Shown: positions 34,506 to 44,031 of the stretch, one piece after another | How the letters are laid out: every line of letters begins with the position of its first letter | How positions within the stretch are numbered: position 1 is the stretch's first letter | Source: an uncultured Chlorobiaceae bacterium | Lineage (GTDB): Bacteria; Bacteroidota; Chlorobiia; Chlorobiales; Chlorobiaceae | Reading direction: 5' to 3' | DNA: 55,337 nucleotides | Assembly (NCBI GenBank): GCA_903869365.1 | Contig: CAIPYV010000033.1 | Location: 1 to 55,337, forward strand | Made by a program: the position numbers and the translations under genes | Notes under the pieces: model-generated | The model's input: the letters and a program-made list of their open reading frames with translations, nothing else | What the model was told of the DNA's origin: nothing | Databases searched by the model: none

Positions 34506-35585
34506 CTAAAAGCGAACGTGAGCAGACTGGTTGAATGTAGTTCTCGCATGACGGTAGCTGTCAATCATATCCTCATCAAAGGTGAGCCCCGTCTCTTCAA
34601 AAAAGCGTTTCCATCCTATCCGGTTTATCCATTCACCGATACGTTCCCAGGGATGACCGCCCTCCTTGTAAGCAAGAAGGATTTTACCAACAGCATCAGT
34701 CACCTCGGGCCACCGAGGTGGATTATTTGGTAGATTATGGGCAACAATGCTCATTGTTGAAGGTTTGGAACGAGCGTTGCTGTTTTTACCACCAACCCAT
34801 ATTGCAAACTTTGAATGTTCGGGATGATTGATTTCCATTGCCGGGCAGGCTCCGAAACATGCGCCGCAGCAGATGCATTTCGCCTCATCCACCATAAGAG
34901 ATCGTTTACCGTTCACAACAGTTGGTCTGATGGCTGCAACAGGACAACGGGCAACGGCTTTCGGTAATTCACAAACAAGAGAAAGATGATCATGATTTAT
35001 CCGTGGCGGGCGAGTGTGCTTTACAACAACAGCAATATCTGCCTGACCACCGCAATTGATAGAGCAGCACGATGTCGACAGCCTGACCTTGTTTGGCATC
35101 TGCATATTCTTGAATTCATGGTACAGTGTATCCATCATTGACTTGACCACACCGGATGCATCTGTTGCTGGAATATCGCAATGCAGCCACCCTTGGGTAT
35201 GAGACACTGAGGATACACACATCCCTGTGCCACCAACGGGAAGACCCATCGCTTCCAGCTCCTTGATCATTGGCTCGACATTCTCTTGATGCGGTGTAAG
35301 AAATTCGACATTATTACGTACCGTGAAGCGAAGGTAACCGTCACAATATTTGTCCGCCACATCACAAAGCCGTCTTATCATATCCACAGTATCCTGACGC
35401 GGAGTGCCTGCACGAACAGTATAGATGGTATCACCGCTTTCAGCTACATGCATGAGTACACCCGGCTTGGGTATCTCATGATATTTCCACTTTCCATAAT
35501 TCGCTCTCACAACAGGATGCAAAGCATCCTCATAGGTGTGAGGACCGGACTCTATGGTTTTCCATTTTTTTTCTGGACTGCTCAT
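34506..35585 (-). CDS. dsrB: DsrB: dissimilatory sulfite reductase beta
   Basis: 359 residues from ATG 35585 (MSSPEKKWKTIESG), behind AAAGGAAAG. Contains the Cys clusters for the siroheme/Fe-S site (STSCCSINCGGQ and VARCPVAAIRP) and a ferredoxin domain CICCGACFGACPA. In sulfur oxidisers runs in reverse, oxidising DsrC-bound sulfur to sulfite. 80 bp after dsrA. Confidence 0.94.
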   Translation of the reverse strand: MSSPEKKWKTIESGPHTYEDALHPVVRANYGKWKYHEIPKPGVLMHVAESGDTIYTVRAGTPRQDTVDMIRRLCDVADKYCDGYLRFTVRNNVEFLTPHQENVEPMIKELEAMGLPVGGTGMCVSSVSHTQGWLHCDIPATDASGVVKSMMDTLYHEFKNMQMPNKVRLSTSCCSINCGGQADIAVVVKHTRPPRINHDHLSLVCELPKAVARCPVAAIRPTVVNGKRSLMVDEAKCICCGACFGACPAMEINHPEHSKFAIWVGGKNSNARSKPSTMSIVAHNLPNNPPRWPEVTDAVGKILLAYKEGGHPWERIGEWINRIGWKRFFEETGLTFDEDMIDSYRHARTTFNQSAHVRF

Positions 35586-35665
35586 AATATTTTCTTTCCT
35601 TTTGAGGTGTAAAGGTGCCTCTTGCAAAAAGTTAACTTCATTGTCAGCAACCGGTTAATATGCGG

Positions 35666-36919
35666 TCAATATTTGGCTTTGAAATATGGATTATCGCGCG
35701 GTCTTGAGACCATATTAATGTCCGCTTCCAGACCAATTCCCTCGAGAAACTGCTTAAGGCCAACTCTTTCGATGGTTTCACCGATCCGTTCGTGGTCGAG
35801 ACCGCTGTCATCCCACCATTCGATAATCTCTTCAATCTTTTCGATAAAAGCCTCGATATCTTCATCAGACTCCATTTTCATGTACGGAATGATCAATGAA
35901 CCCATGTTCACACCGACCTTGAGGGTGTTCTTGCCTCCCATCAATAAAGAGATACCCCGCTCCTTCCCTGGAGAGAGCGCTTTTGGCATGGCGTTCAAAC
36001 AATGCATGCACCGCACACAATCCCTGGTTTCAATCACCATTTCCCCGTTTTTTAGCGATATTGCCTTGGTTGGACAATGGTTTATGACGTTATTGACCAG
36101 CGCATCGATACCCTTTTGATCTATCCATGCCTTTACTTCATCTCCGTCCACCTCGATAGCATCTTTCCATGTCCCGATCACTGCAAGATCAGATCGCATG
36201 ATTGAGTTGGTACAGTCATTTGGACATCCCGAGAACTTGAATTTGAGCTTGTAATTCCATTCAGGCCGATGAAGTACGCCTACAAAATGCTTCAGTACAC
36301 TTTGATGCAGCTTAAGATTATCATAACAGGCATTTTCGCAACGCCCGGGCCCGATACATGAAACAGCGGTTCGCATTCCAGCTCCAGCACCACCAAGGTC
36401 CCATCCCGCCTGATTAAGTTCATCAAAACACTCCTGAACTTTATCCTGTTCAATTCCCTGCAACATGATATCCCCAGTCTGACCATGCAGAGCTATCAAT
36501 CCGCTACCATACTTCTCCCAAATATCACAAAGCTCTCTCAGCATAGCAGTGTTATAGTGCAACCCCGGTGCCGGCTGAATGCGCATCGTATGAAATTCAG
36601 ATGCCTCAGGAAACTTATCTTTAATGAGAGAATAGCGAGTAATGATTCCTGCACCATAACCATTTACAGTTACAAGACCACCTTTCCAGTAACCCATTTT
36701 GGTGTTATAGGAGTATTCAAGCTGGTCCATAACCCCACGCAACATGGGCTTTTTCGTTCTTTCTGCAAGCTCCTTGAAGCCGGAAATAAAACTTGGCCAA
36801 GGACCTTTTTCAAGCTCATCAAGCATTGGTGTCGGATTCAGAAAATTTTCATTTTTTTCCATTCCAGCCTCATCGCTCTTCTGTACTTCCTTTGAAGCAG
36901 CACTTTCAGCACCATCCAT
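35666..36919 (-). CDS. dsrA: DsrA: dissimilatory sulfite reductase alpha
   Basis: 417 residues from ATG 36919 (MDGAESAAS), placed by AAAGGAGG seven bases upstream; the longer frame would overlap dsrC. Siroheme motif CIGPGRCENACYDN and FSGCPNDCTNS, ferredoxin motif HCPTKAIS and DCVRCMHCLNAMP. Follows dsrC after 53 bp. Confidence 0.95.
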   Translation of the reverse strand: MDGAESAASKEVQKSDEAGMEKNENFLNPTPMLDELEKGPWPSFISGFKELAERTKKPMLRGVMDQLEYSYNTKMGYWKGGLVTVNGYGAGIITRYSLIKDKFPEASEFHTMRIQPAPGLHYNTAMLRELCDIWEKYGSGLIALHGQTGDIMLQGIEQDKVQECFDELNQAGWDLGGAGAGMRTAVSCIGPGRCENACYDNLKLHQSVLKHFVGVLHRPEWNYKLKFKFSGCPNDCTNSIMRSDLAVIGTWKDAIEVDGDEVKAWIDQKGIDALVNNVINHCPTKAISLKNGEMVIETRDCVRCMHCLNAMPKALSPGKERGISLLMGGKNTLKVGVNMGSLIIPYMKMESDEDIEAFIEKIEEIIEWWDDSGLDHERIGETIERVGLKQFLEGIGLEADINMVSRPRDNPYFKAKY

Positions 36920-36972
36920 AGTACCTCCTTTGATTCTCAGTAAATTGAGGTCAGCAAACAGCTTTCCGTTTA

Positions 36973-37308
36973 TTATACGCAACCAGTAGGCTTAGGCAAC
37001 CCCGCAACTTTGCAGGCCTGCAAAGCCGGACCTTTTGGGAATAGTCTATAAAGAAATTCTGAAGCCTCTTTCTTATCCATATTATTTTCATTAGCAATGG
37101 CTTTGGTAAGTACCTTGACAGCTGGTGCTATCTGGTACTCTTCATAATAGCCTCTCAGGAATCTGATCAGACTCCAATGCTCTTCCGTCATTTCGATCTC
37201 ATCTTCTTCCGCCAGCTTTTTAGCCACATCCTCTGTCCAATCCCCGAGGTTTTCAAGGTAGCCATTCTCATCAGTCTCGTAGGTAACGCCATTGACTTGA
37301 ATTCCCAT
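36973..37308 (-). CDS. dsrC: DsrC: sulfur-carrier substrate of DsrAB
   Basis: 111 residues with TEEHWSLIRFLRGYYEEYQIAPAVKVL, KKEASEFLYRLFPKGPALQACKVAGLPKPTGCV. Both C-terminal Cys (Cys99 and Cys110) are present, so it is an active DsrC. Has a 148-bp upstream gap with an AT-rich dyad; may have its own promoter. Confidence 0.95.
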   Translation of the reverse strand: MGIQVNGVTYETDENGYLENLGDWTEDVAKKLAEEDEIEMTEEHWSLIRFLRGYYEEYQIAPAVKVLTKAIANENNMDKKEASEFLYRLFPKGPALQACKVAGLPKPTGCV

Positions 37309-37420
37309 AATTCACTCCTTTGATAAATTTTTTATAAAATAACGGCCTCTATTTCCAAATACTTATAAGACAAACGTCGCAAACAATATTTTCCGCAAAA
37401 CCAGTCAAGCAAGAATATGC

Positions 37421-37440
37421 TTATATAGTTATACAGTTAA
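37421..37440. promoter_or_regulatory. AT-rich dyad upstream of dsrC
   Basis: TATATAGTTATACAGTTAA region, about 113 bp before the dsrC start and just before the dsrN stop at 37457. It shares the half-site TAACTRTAT with elements at 20159, 21620 and 40038. Confidence 0.35.
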
Positions 37441-37456
37441 TTGGTAGTTTTTTACA

Positions 37457-38857
37457 TCAAACAATATCTCCAGTTGCTTTAAATTGAGCAGCAAGAGAGA
37501 CAAACGTTTCAGCCCACTCTGGATTTCCGGCGGCATGGAGATGTGCAAAAGAAGCAAAAAGGTTTCGATAAAGTACCCCATCGCGTTTACCGGTTACACC
37601 ATATCCACGGAGCACGTCAAACTGATAAGAGCAATTTCCGCTTGTCATAAGCGGTGTTGCATAATGAAATTCATGAGCTCTGATCTGTGTATCTTTTCTG
37701 AACCATGCACTCTCCCTGTTGCTCCGTAAATCAAGGTAGCCATGCCCTGCAGGACGCTGCTGAAAACCGATATCTAAAGGAAGTATCCCCGTGAGAGCGT
37801 ATTGTTTCCCCTCATAGAGAGCTCCTCTGCTCAGATAGATCAACCCACCGCATTCAGCATAGAGAGGTAATCCCGATTCAACCCGTTCACGAACCTCCCT
37901 TAACAGAACCTTGTTGGCGCAAAGTGCCTCAAAGAACAATTCTGGAAATCCTCCGCCAAGATAGAGAGCATCCACATCAGGCAGTAAACTCTCATGAAAA
38001 GAATCAATAAAAACCAGCTCTGCACCCTGATCCCTCAAAGCATTAAGGTTATCAGGATAGTAAAAACAGAAGGCCGCATCCCTGAATACCCCTATTTTAA
38101 CCACAGGGGAAAATCGGCTTGCACGAGCCTCAGTATGATAAAGAGGTAAAGGAGGGGCCTGGTAAAAAAGGGAGTTGATCGCATTCATATCACAATAATG
38201 CATTAACCTTTCAGCAGCACCTTGAATGAATTTGCTGGCATTAACCGTCTCTTCAACTGTTGTCAATCCAAGATGCCTTTCAGGAATAACAAGTTCTTCG
38301 TCAATCGGAATTGCTCCAAGTACAGGCACCTTACAATACTCTTCAATCGCTTGTTTTTGCTTATCCACTTGCCGCTGGCCTCGTACTTGATTTAAAATAA
38401 CACCAGCAAGGATAACGTGAGGGGGCATTGCCTGTATTCCCATAACCAAAGCGGCAATGCCCCTGTTGATTTTTCTGCTGTCAACAACCAGCAGAACGGG
38501 AGTTTTCAGAGTTTCAGCCAATCCGGCACTGCTGTCGGAACCATCAAGCGACACGCCATCATGAAGTCCATGATTGCCTTCAATGAGAGACAGAGCATTT
38601 TTTTCGTGGATGCTGTGTTTCAAAAATAACTCCAGACAAACATTCGCACCAGTCAGATAAGGATCCAGATTATAACATTCATTGCCGCTGGCAACTTTGT
38701 GCCACATAGGATCTATGAAATCCGGCCCCTTCTTGAAACTTCTGACCGATATGCCTTTACTCCTGAGATAATATAAAATGCCAAGGCTGACGATCGTCTT
38801 GCCTGAACTTTTTTGGGGCGCTGATATCATCAAACGCGGTAACCTCACCCCTTCCAT
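37457..38857 (-). CDS. dsrN: DsrN: cobyrinic acid a,c-diamide synthase-like (siroheme amidase)
   Basis: 466 residues. CobB/CbiA-like: P-loop-like MISAPQKSSGKTIVSLGI, KGPDFIDPMWH, and glutamine amidotransferase Cys in LYLGGGFPELF and YAECGGLIYLSRG. Amidates siroheme for DsrAB. First gene of dsrNCABLUEFHTMKJOPVW here. Confidence 0.9.
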   Translation of the reverse strand: MEGVRLPRLMISAPQKSSGKTIVSLGILYYLRSKGISVRSFKKGPDFIDPMWHKVASGNECYNLDPYLTGANVCLELFLKHSIHEKNALSLIEGNHGLHDGVSLDGSDSSAGLAETLKTPVLLVVDSRKINRGIAALVMGIQAMPPHVILAGVILNQVRGQRQVDKQKQAIEEYCKVPVLGAIPIDEELVIPERHLGLTTVEETVNASKFIQGAAERLMHYCDMNAINSLFYQAPPLPLYHTEARASRFSPVVKIGVFRDAAFCFYYPDNLNALRDQGAELVFIDSFHESLLPDVDALYLGGGFPELFFEALCANKVLLREVRERVESGLPLYAECGGLIYLSRGALYEGKQYALTGILPLDIGFQQRPAGHGYLDLRSNRESAWFRKDTQIRAHEFHYATPLMTSGNCSYQFDVLRGYGVTGKRDGVLYRNLFASFAHLHAAGNPEWAETFVSLAAQFKATGDIV

Positions 38858-38926
38858 TGTAGATCCTCTTTTTCCATGGAACAGCGGAAGTGTTGCATTT
38901 GATTACATCAACTCTGAAAAAATTAC

Positions 38927-38975
38927 AATCACCATCAATCACCATCAATCACCATCAATCACCATCAATCACCAT
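38927..38975. repeat. 10-bp tandem repeat, about 5 copies
   Basis: Unit AATCACCATC repeated head to tail almost five times between tusA (stop 38996) and dsrN (start 38857). It breaks at a partial copy (ACCATGACAT). Unit length is near one helical turn. It is upstream of dsrN on the transcribed strand and outside any accepted gene. Confidence 0.9.
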
Positions 38976-38995
38976 GACATCACATGCACTCAATC

Positions 38996-39232
38996 CTATT
39001 TTTTCTTGATAAAGTAGGTATGGATTCCAGCCTGTTCTGTATGAGCCACCAACTCGTTTCCTGTACGATTTGACCATGAAGCCATATCATTTATTGAACC
39101 GGGATCAGTAGCTGTCATTTTAAGTACTTCACCGCTATTCAAAGCATCTATCGCTTTTTTTGTTTTAAGAATCGGCAAAGGACAATTCAATCCTTCACAG
39201 TTCAGCTCCGCAGTGCATATTATTTCGGACAT
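38996..39232 (-). CDS. tusA: TusA-family sulfurtransferase
   Basis: 78 residues, EIICTAELNCEGLNCPLPILKTKKAID with the CPxP Cys that carries the persulfide. Relays sulfur between rhodanese, DsrE2 and DsrEFH in dsr sulfur oxidation. Adjacent dsrE2 starts upstream; a typical rhd-tusA-dsrE2 neighbourhood. Confidence 0.9.
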   Translation of the reverse strand: MSEIICTAELNCEGLNCPLPILKTKKAIDALNSGEVLKMTATDPGSINDMASWSNRTGNELVAHTEQAGIHTYFIKKK

Positions 39233-39304
39233 AATGTATAATCTCCCAATGTTATATTTAACTTGTAATGGTTATCTTTTGAGCATTTATGTGAACATTC
39301 GTTA

Positions 39305-39814
39305 TCAGATAAACAACGAAATATTCGCCTCAGCAGCATACTCAAGAAAAGTTGCTGCACCGCCATATTCAACTCCATCGATAAACTCCTCCTTTTCAAA
39401 ACCGAACACATCCATAGTCATCTGGCAGGCAATAAAGCGAACACCAAACTCCTGGCACATACCGCGAAGCTCCTCAATGGTTGCGACACCTTTCTTTTTG
39501 AAAGTCTCTTTCATCAGTGAGGTAGCCATGTTCTCAAAACCAGGAACGTTTCCCGAAATCACGTTAGGAATTGGCCAGTTAAAAGACTGGAACTCCTTGC
39601 CGCCGAAAGGCATTTTCATCGGCATGGCAGGATTGCTATGAGGACAAACCTTGGCACTAATCTCTTTTTTTAGAAGGGGAAGGCCGTAAAAAGTAAAAAA
39701 TATAACGGCCTCCATATCCATAGCCGCAGCAGTTGATGCAAGAATGAAAGGAGGATATGCCCAATCGAGTGTGCCCTGTGAAGCAATAATTGCAAGTTTT
39801 TTGGCGTCAGCCAT
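39305..39814 (-). CDS. dsrE2: DsrE2: DsrE/F-like persulfide carrier
   Basis: 169 residues: KKLAIIASQGTLDWAYPPFILASTAAAMDMEAVIFFTFYGL, KVCPHSNPAMPMKMPFGG, EFGVRFIACQMTMDVFGF. The Cys in ACQMTMDVFG is the conserved sulfur-binding one. A hydrophobic region lies in the N-terminal part. 72 bp upstream of tusA. Confidence 0.88.
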   Translation of the reverse strand: MADAKKLAIIASQGTLDWAYPPFILASTAAAMDMEAVIFFTFYGLPLLKKEISAKVCPHSNPAMPMKMPFGGKEFQSFNWPIPNVISGNVPGFENMATSLMKETFKKKGVATIEELRGMCQEFGVRFIACQMTMDVFGFEKEEFIDGVEYGGAATFLEYAAEANISLFI

Positions 39815-40037
39815 AGTTTTTTCCTGTTTTAAAGCTCTTTGGCAATAGATCGGAATAAAATTCGACCATCTGTTTCTGAAAGAGCCTTCTATCGGTTTTT
39901 AAAATCGGCGAAGTCTTCGAAATCCGGAACAATCAAGCGTTAGTGGGGCTATGTCTGATATTACAGTCTCTGTTCTGGCAGATTCAAAATGAAAAAATCT
40001 TTCAAGTCAAAAATCACTGAATAATCTATATATCCAA

Positions 40038-40053
40038 ATAGTTATATAACTAT
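40038..40053. promoter_or_regulatory. Perfect 16-bp palindrome, dsrE2-rhodanese gap
   Basis: ATAGTTATATAACTAT is self-complementary; with flanks TATATCC upstream and ACAAA downstream. It lies in the 326-bp gap (39815-40140) between dsrE2 and the rhodanese gene, about 225 bp upstream of dsrE2. The rest of that gap shows no gene. Resembles elements near soxJ, soxX and dsrC. Confidence 0.4.
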
Positions 40054-40140
40054 ACAAAATAACTTCAAAATAAGCAACATCTCATTGTGCCTATTATTGA
40101 AATTATTCTCTATCTGTTGTTATTGGTTACAATGGAGGTA

Positions 40141-40632
40141 TCAGTCCAAAAGAGACTTCCCATCGGGCTTTCGTTGGTCAAGACGTACTTTTGCGATAAA
40201 AAAATCATCTGCAATAACCGCGTCAACTTTTCCCCCTGTACTACTGAAAAGCGGCTCTTCATAATCATTCCACCCACGCAACCCTGTCCGGAGTGAAACC
40301 GCATGTTCAAAACCAAGCTGTTTCAAGGTATAAGCAGCCAGAATACTGCGATTACCGGAACGGCATACCACAACGATCTCCCGTTTTCTGGCGGTCACCA
40401 GTTCAGGGACGGTATCCTCATAATCCCATTCACATGCGGACTCAAGAATACCACGGGGAACATTTAGGGATGCACTGATATGCATTGCTTCAAATTCATA
40501 ACTCTCACGGACATCGAGTATGAGAAGATCAGGATTCTCCTTCATGCGATCGACAAGATCCCATGGCATGATTTCCTTGATTTCAGGGAGGCAGTTACGA
40601 ATCAGATCATTATAACTCACCATAGCAATCAT
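40141..40632 (-). CDS. Rhodanese-domain protein
   Basis: 163 residues, no signal peptide. Rhodanese domain about 18-120 (LLILDVRESYEFEAMHISASLNVP, active loop VCRSGNRSILAA, GLRGWNDYEEP). An extra 35-residue tail with FFIAKVRLDQRKPDGKSLLD. Forms rhd-dsrE2-tusA, the usual sulfur relay set that precedes dsr. Confidence 0.85.
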   Translation of the reverse strand: MIAMVSYNDLIRNCLPEIKEIMPWDLVDRMKENPDLLILDVRESYEFEAMHISASLNVPRGILESACEWDYEDTVPELVTARKREIVVVCRSGNRSILAAYTLKQLGFEHAVSLRTGLRGWNDYEEPLFSSTGGKVDAVIADDFFIAKVRLDQRKPDGKSLLD

Positions 40633-40777
40633 AAATTGATATAATGGACAGTCAGGGTGTTTGAAATTGACGACGCACTATGTAATGGCTTCCCTCGACT
40701 TCAGACGATGCTCTGGATATTCTGGCATCGAGGCTGTCTCCGAGGGATTGCTTTGAGACTTCACTCAAGTCATGCGT

Positions 40778-42004
40778 TCATCCTACCTCTTTGCCTGCCA
40801 TCACAAGGGTTGGTGGTGCTCCAAGATGACGTCCTGCAAGCAGTACATTCCAGTAGAGTCCTTCAAACCCGAGTTTTCCATACCAGTTCATTTTTGTTTC
40901 TTTGAGAAGACTGAATGGCCCGAATTTAGGAGCAGGGAACTTGCCATGCAATGGTTCTATTTTATAGTTGAAGTCGATAAGCGAGGATGTCCCCTTCGAA
41001 TAAACGATGAAACAGGTTGAGTGTCCGTCGTATATCTCTTCAGGTTTGACTCCATGGATTTCAGACATGATGTTGAAAACCACAACATCTGCTTCATAAT
41101 GGGCAACCGAACCGGCCTTGGATGTCGGCACATTTGTAGCATCGCCAATCACATAGATATTATCGTGCTTGAGAGCCTTCAGAGTGTTTTGGTGAGTTGG
41201 TACATAGCCGATTCCGTCATCAATACCTGAATTGCTGATGGCAGGATCACCTATGGTGGATGGCACAATGACCAACGTATCAAATGATACCTTGTCACCT
41301 TTTACCGATTCTATATATTTTTCTTTTCCATGGACGGAATTGAGCTCAAAACTGGTCGTTATTTTAATGTTCTTGCTCTTGGCCGACTCAATAAAAACCG
41401 CAGAAGCCTTTGGTTTTGTAAACGCGCCAGCCAGAGGCGTAACCAGTTCTATTTCTGTCTTGTTTCTGATGCCTTTTTTCTTGAAAAACCAGTCTGCCAG
41501 AAAGACAAACTCAATAGGTGCTACCGGACATTTGAAAGGAAGTTCAGCAATATTCATGACCAGTTTACCGCCATCAAACTCTTTCAGCTTCTTGTAAAGC
41601 ATTTCAGCAGCATCAATGGTATAAAAAGAAAAAGCATTTTTCCCCCATGCATCCATCAGACCGTCATTTTCCTCAGGCACTATCTTGCATCCCGTACTGA
41701 TGACAAGAAAATCATAGGAAAATTTATGGTTTCTGGTTTTTACTTCCTTTTTGTTCGGGTCAATATGAGTGATTTCATCAATGACAAAATGAACATCAGG
41801 AAGGATATATTTTTTCCTTGATCGTACAAGAGTACTCGCCTTTTGAATCCCGAAAGGGACAAAGAGCATTCCCGGTTGATAAATATGCTTGTCATCACGA
41901 TCGATCACCGTGATTTCCCAATCTTTTGGCAAGTGTCTCCTCAAGTTATTCGAGATGATCGTCCCGCCGGTACCGCCACCTAATACGACTATCTTTTTTG
42001 ACAT
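40778..42004 (-). CDS. SQR-like FAD oxidoreductase
   Basis: 408 residues. IVVLGGGTGGTIISNNLRR (FAD), YQPGMLFVPFG, IYVIGDATNVPTSKAGSVAHYEA. Cys in STGCKI, LPFKCPVAPIEFV and HSTCFIVYS give three redox Cys as in SQR, and the KCPVAP motif resembles type III SQR. C-terminal segment (MNWYGKLGFEGLYWNVLLAGR) could be a membrane anchor. Placed next to the sulfur relay genes and divergent from the assimilation operon. Confidence 0.75.
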   Translation of the reverse strand: MSKKIVVLGGGTGGTIISNNLRRHLPKDWEITVIDRDDKHIYQPGMLFVPFGIQKASTLVRSRKKYILPDVHFVIDEITHIDPNKKEVKTRNHKFSYDFLVISTGCKIVPEENDGLMDAWGKNAFSFYTIDAAEMLYKKLKEFDGGKLVMNIAELPFKCPVAPIEFVFLADWFFKKKGIRNKTEIELVTPLAGAFTKPKASAVFIESAKSKNIKITTSFELNSVHGKEKYIESVKGDKVSFDTLVIVPSTIGDPAISNSGIDDGIGYVPTHQNTLKALKHDNIYVIGDATNVPTSKAGSVAHYEADVVVFNIMSEIHGVKPEEIYDGHSTCFIVYSKGTSSLIDFNYKIEPLHGKFPAPKFGPFSLLKETKMNWYGKLGFEGLYWNVLLAGRHLGAPPTLVMAGKEVG

Positions 42005-42384
42005 TATATTTTACCTCCATTGTTCCGAATTATGAAGACAAACCCTCATCAGGTAAGGATGTTGGTATTCTAGCAGGGTGTTGGAACTCTCCTACATGCC
42101 TATATATCACTACAATTGTGAAGTATACACAACGCCATCTTGAAATACAAGTATTCTTGCTATCGAAAGCCAACTCAAAAGAATGTTGTTAAATATGATT
42201 TAAGATATTTATTTATAAATAAATAGATGCCTTTTATCCCAACATCTGAATCCCATGTTCTATCGTTTTTTATACCATATTTATGGTATTTATAGGGTAT
42301 GCGCTTGGATATTATGAAGAGATAAAGGTTTATTAGCAATTGTTAATGAGACTGTTGCTGTTCAAGAGTTTTGGCCAGTGAGAG
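42005..42384. promoter_or_regulatory. Divergent control region with two palindromes
   Basis: A 20-bp perfect palindrome at 42206-42225 (TATTTATTTA joined to its complement) and an 18-bp palindrome at 42272-42289 (ATACCATA-TT-TATGGTAT) lie between the SQR-like gene and the sulfate-assimilation operon. The second is about 95 bp before the sulfite reductase start and resembles an operator; its arms are like, but its spacing differs by one base from, the CstR-type sites. Confidence 0.45.
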
Positions 42385-43302
42385 GTGTGGAATTTTAAGA
42401 AACTTAGAACCTCAAAGAGTATGCAGGTACAAGAGAGTTTTGGAGCAACGGTGAGTAAGGTAGGAATGATGGGTCAGAAGCAGCCGGGTTACTATGTGTT
42501 GCGTCTTAAGGCAGTTGCGGGCGAACTTACTGCATCGCAACTTTCATGCATCGCAGGTGTAGCTGAGCACTACGGTAGGGGGCAAGTTCATCTTTCCGCC
42601 CGACAGGGAATTGAAATTCATTACGTGCATCGTGATAACCTTGAAAGTGCAGAACTGGAACTGCAGCAGGGTGGTGTCGAGTTAGGTTCATGCGGACCTC
42701 GGGTTCGGGTGATTGTTGGCTGTCCGGGAGCAGAAACCTGTCGCATGGGTGTATTCGATACAAAAAAGATTGCGAGGGAACTTGATGCACGATATTTTAA
42801 ACAGGACACACCTTCAAAATTTAAGATGGCTGTGACTGGTTGCGCGAACAACTGTACAAAGGCAAACGAAAACGATATCGGTGTCAGGGGAGCCATAGAA
42901 CCGAAATGGGTTCCATCCCTCTGCAGTGATTGCGGTTTATGCATTCCGATCTGCCCAGCCAATGCGATTGAACGTCAAGTGAACAAAGAAGGACATATCT
43001 ATGTCTCCTCCGCGCAGAAGTGCATTAACTGCAGTATCTGTACCTCAAATTGTTCCGACAAGGCATGGGTTGTGGGCAGGAAAGGTTATACTCTCTTTAT
43101 CGGCGGTACCATGGGGAGAATACCCCGTTTTGCTTCTATCCTGAAAAAAGTTATAGAGAGTGAGGAAGAACTCTATCTGCTTATTGAAAAAGCCGTAACC
43201 TTTTACAGAGGCAATGGAAAGAGCAAAGAGCGTTTCGGGCACATGATCGACCGGATTGGCATTGATACTGTAAAGGAAGGAATTCTTGTAAAAGCATTAT
43301 GA
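42385..43302 (+). CDS. Siroheme [4Fe-4S] sulfite reductase, anaerobic assimilatory type
   Basis: Reduces sulfite to sulfide with six electrons, probably from ferredoxin. About 305 residues from GTG 42385, or 293 from ATG 42421 (MQVQESFG). Ferrite-like half domain, then siroheme motif Cys113-x5-Cys119 (GCPGAETC) and Cys153-x3-Cys157 (GCANNC). An inserted ferredoxin pair follows: CSDCGLCIPICPA and CINCSICTSNCS. It is AsrC/Fsr-like rather than CysI. Its stop overlaps cysH start (ATGA), so it is one operon with cysH, cysD and cysN. Confidence 0.85.
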   Translation: MWNFKKLRTSKSMQVQESFGATVSKVGMMGQKQPGYYVLRLKAVAGELTASQLSCIAGVAEHYGRGQVHLSARQGIEIHYVHRDNLESAELELQQGGVELGSCGPRVRVIVGCPGAETCRMGVFDTKKIARELDARYFKQDTPSKFKMAVTGCANNCTKANENDIGVRGAIEPKWVPSLCSDCGLCIPICPANAIERQVNKEGHIYVSSAQKCINCSICTSNCSDKAWVVGRKGYTLFIGGTMGRIPRFASILKKVIESEEELYLLIEKAVTFYRGNGKSKERFGHMIDRIGIDTVKEGILVKAL

Positions 43303-44012
43303 GCAGGGAAAGTGTTGAAAAACTGAGTTTGGAACTCTCAGGAAAACCCCCGCAAGAGATCATTCGTCGCGCGGTTGATTTTTTTGGAGCCGGATCAACG
43401 GCACTTGCCTCCAGTTTTGGAGCCGAAGATCAGGTCATTACCGATATCCTGCACCATGAAAAGCTTCAGGTACCGGTTTTTACCCTCGATACCGGACGAT
43501 TGCCTCAGGAAACCTACGATGTTCTGGATGCAACAAGGAAGCATTACGATATGCCGATAGAAGTTCTTTTTCCTGAAACCTCCGCCGTTCAGGTACTGGT
43601 GACCACCCACGGAGCAAACCTTTTTTACGAAAGCATTGAACTTCGTCGTGAGTGCTGCCGCATCCGAAAAGTGCAGCCTCTGACCAGAAAGCTTGCAACA
43701 CTGAAAGCCTGGATATGCGGCCTCCGCCGCGAGCAGTCGGTCACCAGAACCGCAGTTGCACCCGTTGAGTGGGATGCCGCATTTGGACTCTACAAAATAA
43801 ATCCCCTTGCCGAAGTGTCGGAAGCCTGGGTCTGGGACTATATTAAAAAACACTCCGTTCCCTTTAATGCTCTTCATGAGCAAGGCTATCCAAGTATAGG
43901 CTGTGAACCCTGTACCAGGCCAGTCAAACCGGAAGAGGATATCCGTGCAGGACGCTGGTGGTGGGAGATTGCCGAACATCGCGAGTGCGGTCTGCACCGG
44001 GGGAAAAAGTAA
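43299..44012 (+). CDS. cysH: Assimilatory APS reductase
   Basis: Reduces adenylyl sulfate to sulfite using thioredoxin. 237 residues: [28 protein letters not shown], Cys119-Cys120 with Cys202 and Cys205 (GCEPC) for the [4Fe-4S] cluster that marks APS (not PAPS) reductases, and C-terminal Cys230 in ECGLHRG for catalysis. Adjacent cysD begins 19 bp after the stop. Higher GC than dsr genes by eye. Confidence 0.9.
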   Translation: MSRESVEKLSLELSGKPPQEIIRRAVDFFGAGSTALASSFGAEDQVITDILHHEKLQVPVFTLDTGRLPQETYDVLDATRKHYDMPIEVLFPETSAVQVLVTTHGANLFYESIELRRECCRIRKVQPLTRKLATLKAWICGLRREQSVTRTAVAPVEWDAAFGLYKINPLAEVSEAWVWDYIKKHSVPFNALHEQGYPSIGCEPCTRPVKPEEDIRAGRWWWEIAEHRECGLHRGKK

Positions 44013-44031
44013 CATCATCAAGAAAGAAAGA

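Noticed and set aside
43903-44031. N-terminal extension of cysD
   Set aside because: Runs through the cysH 3' end out of frame; family start [10 protein letters not shown] at 44032 is preceded by a purine-rich site.
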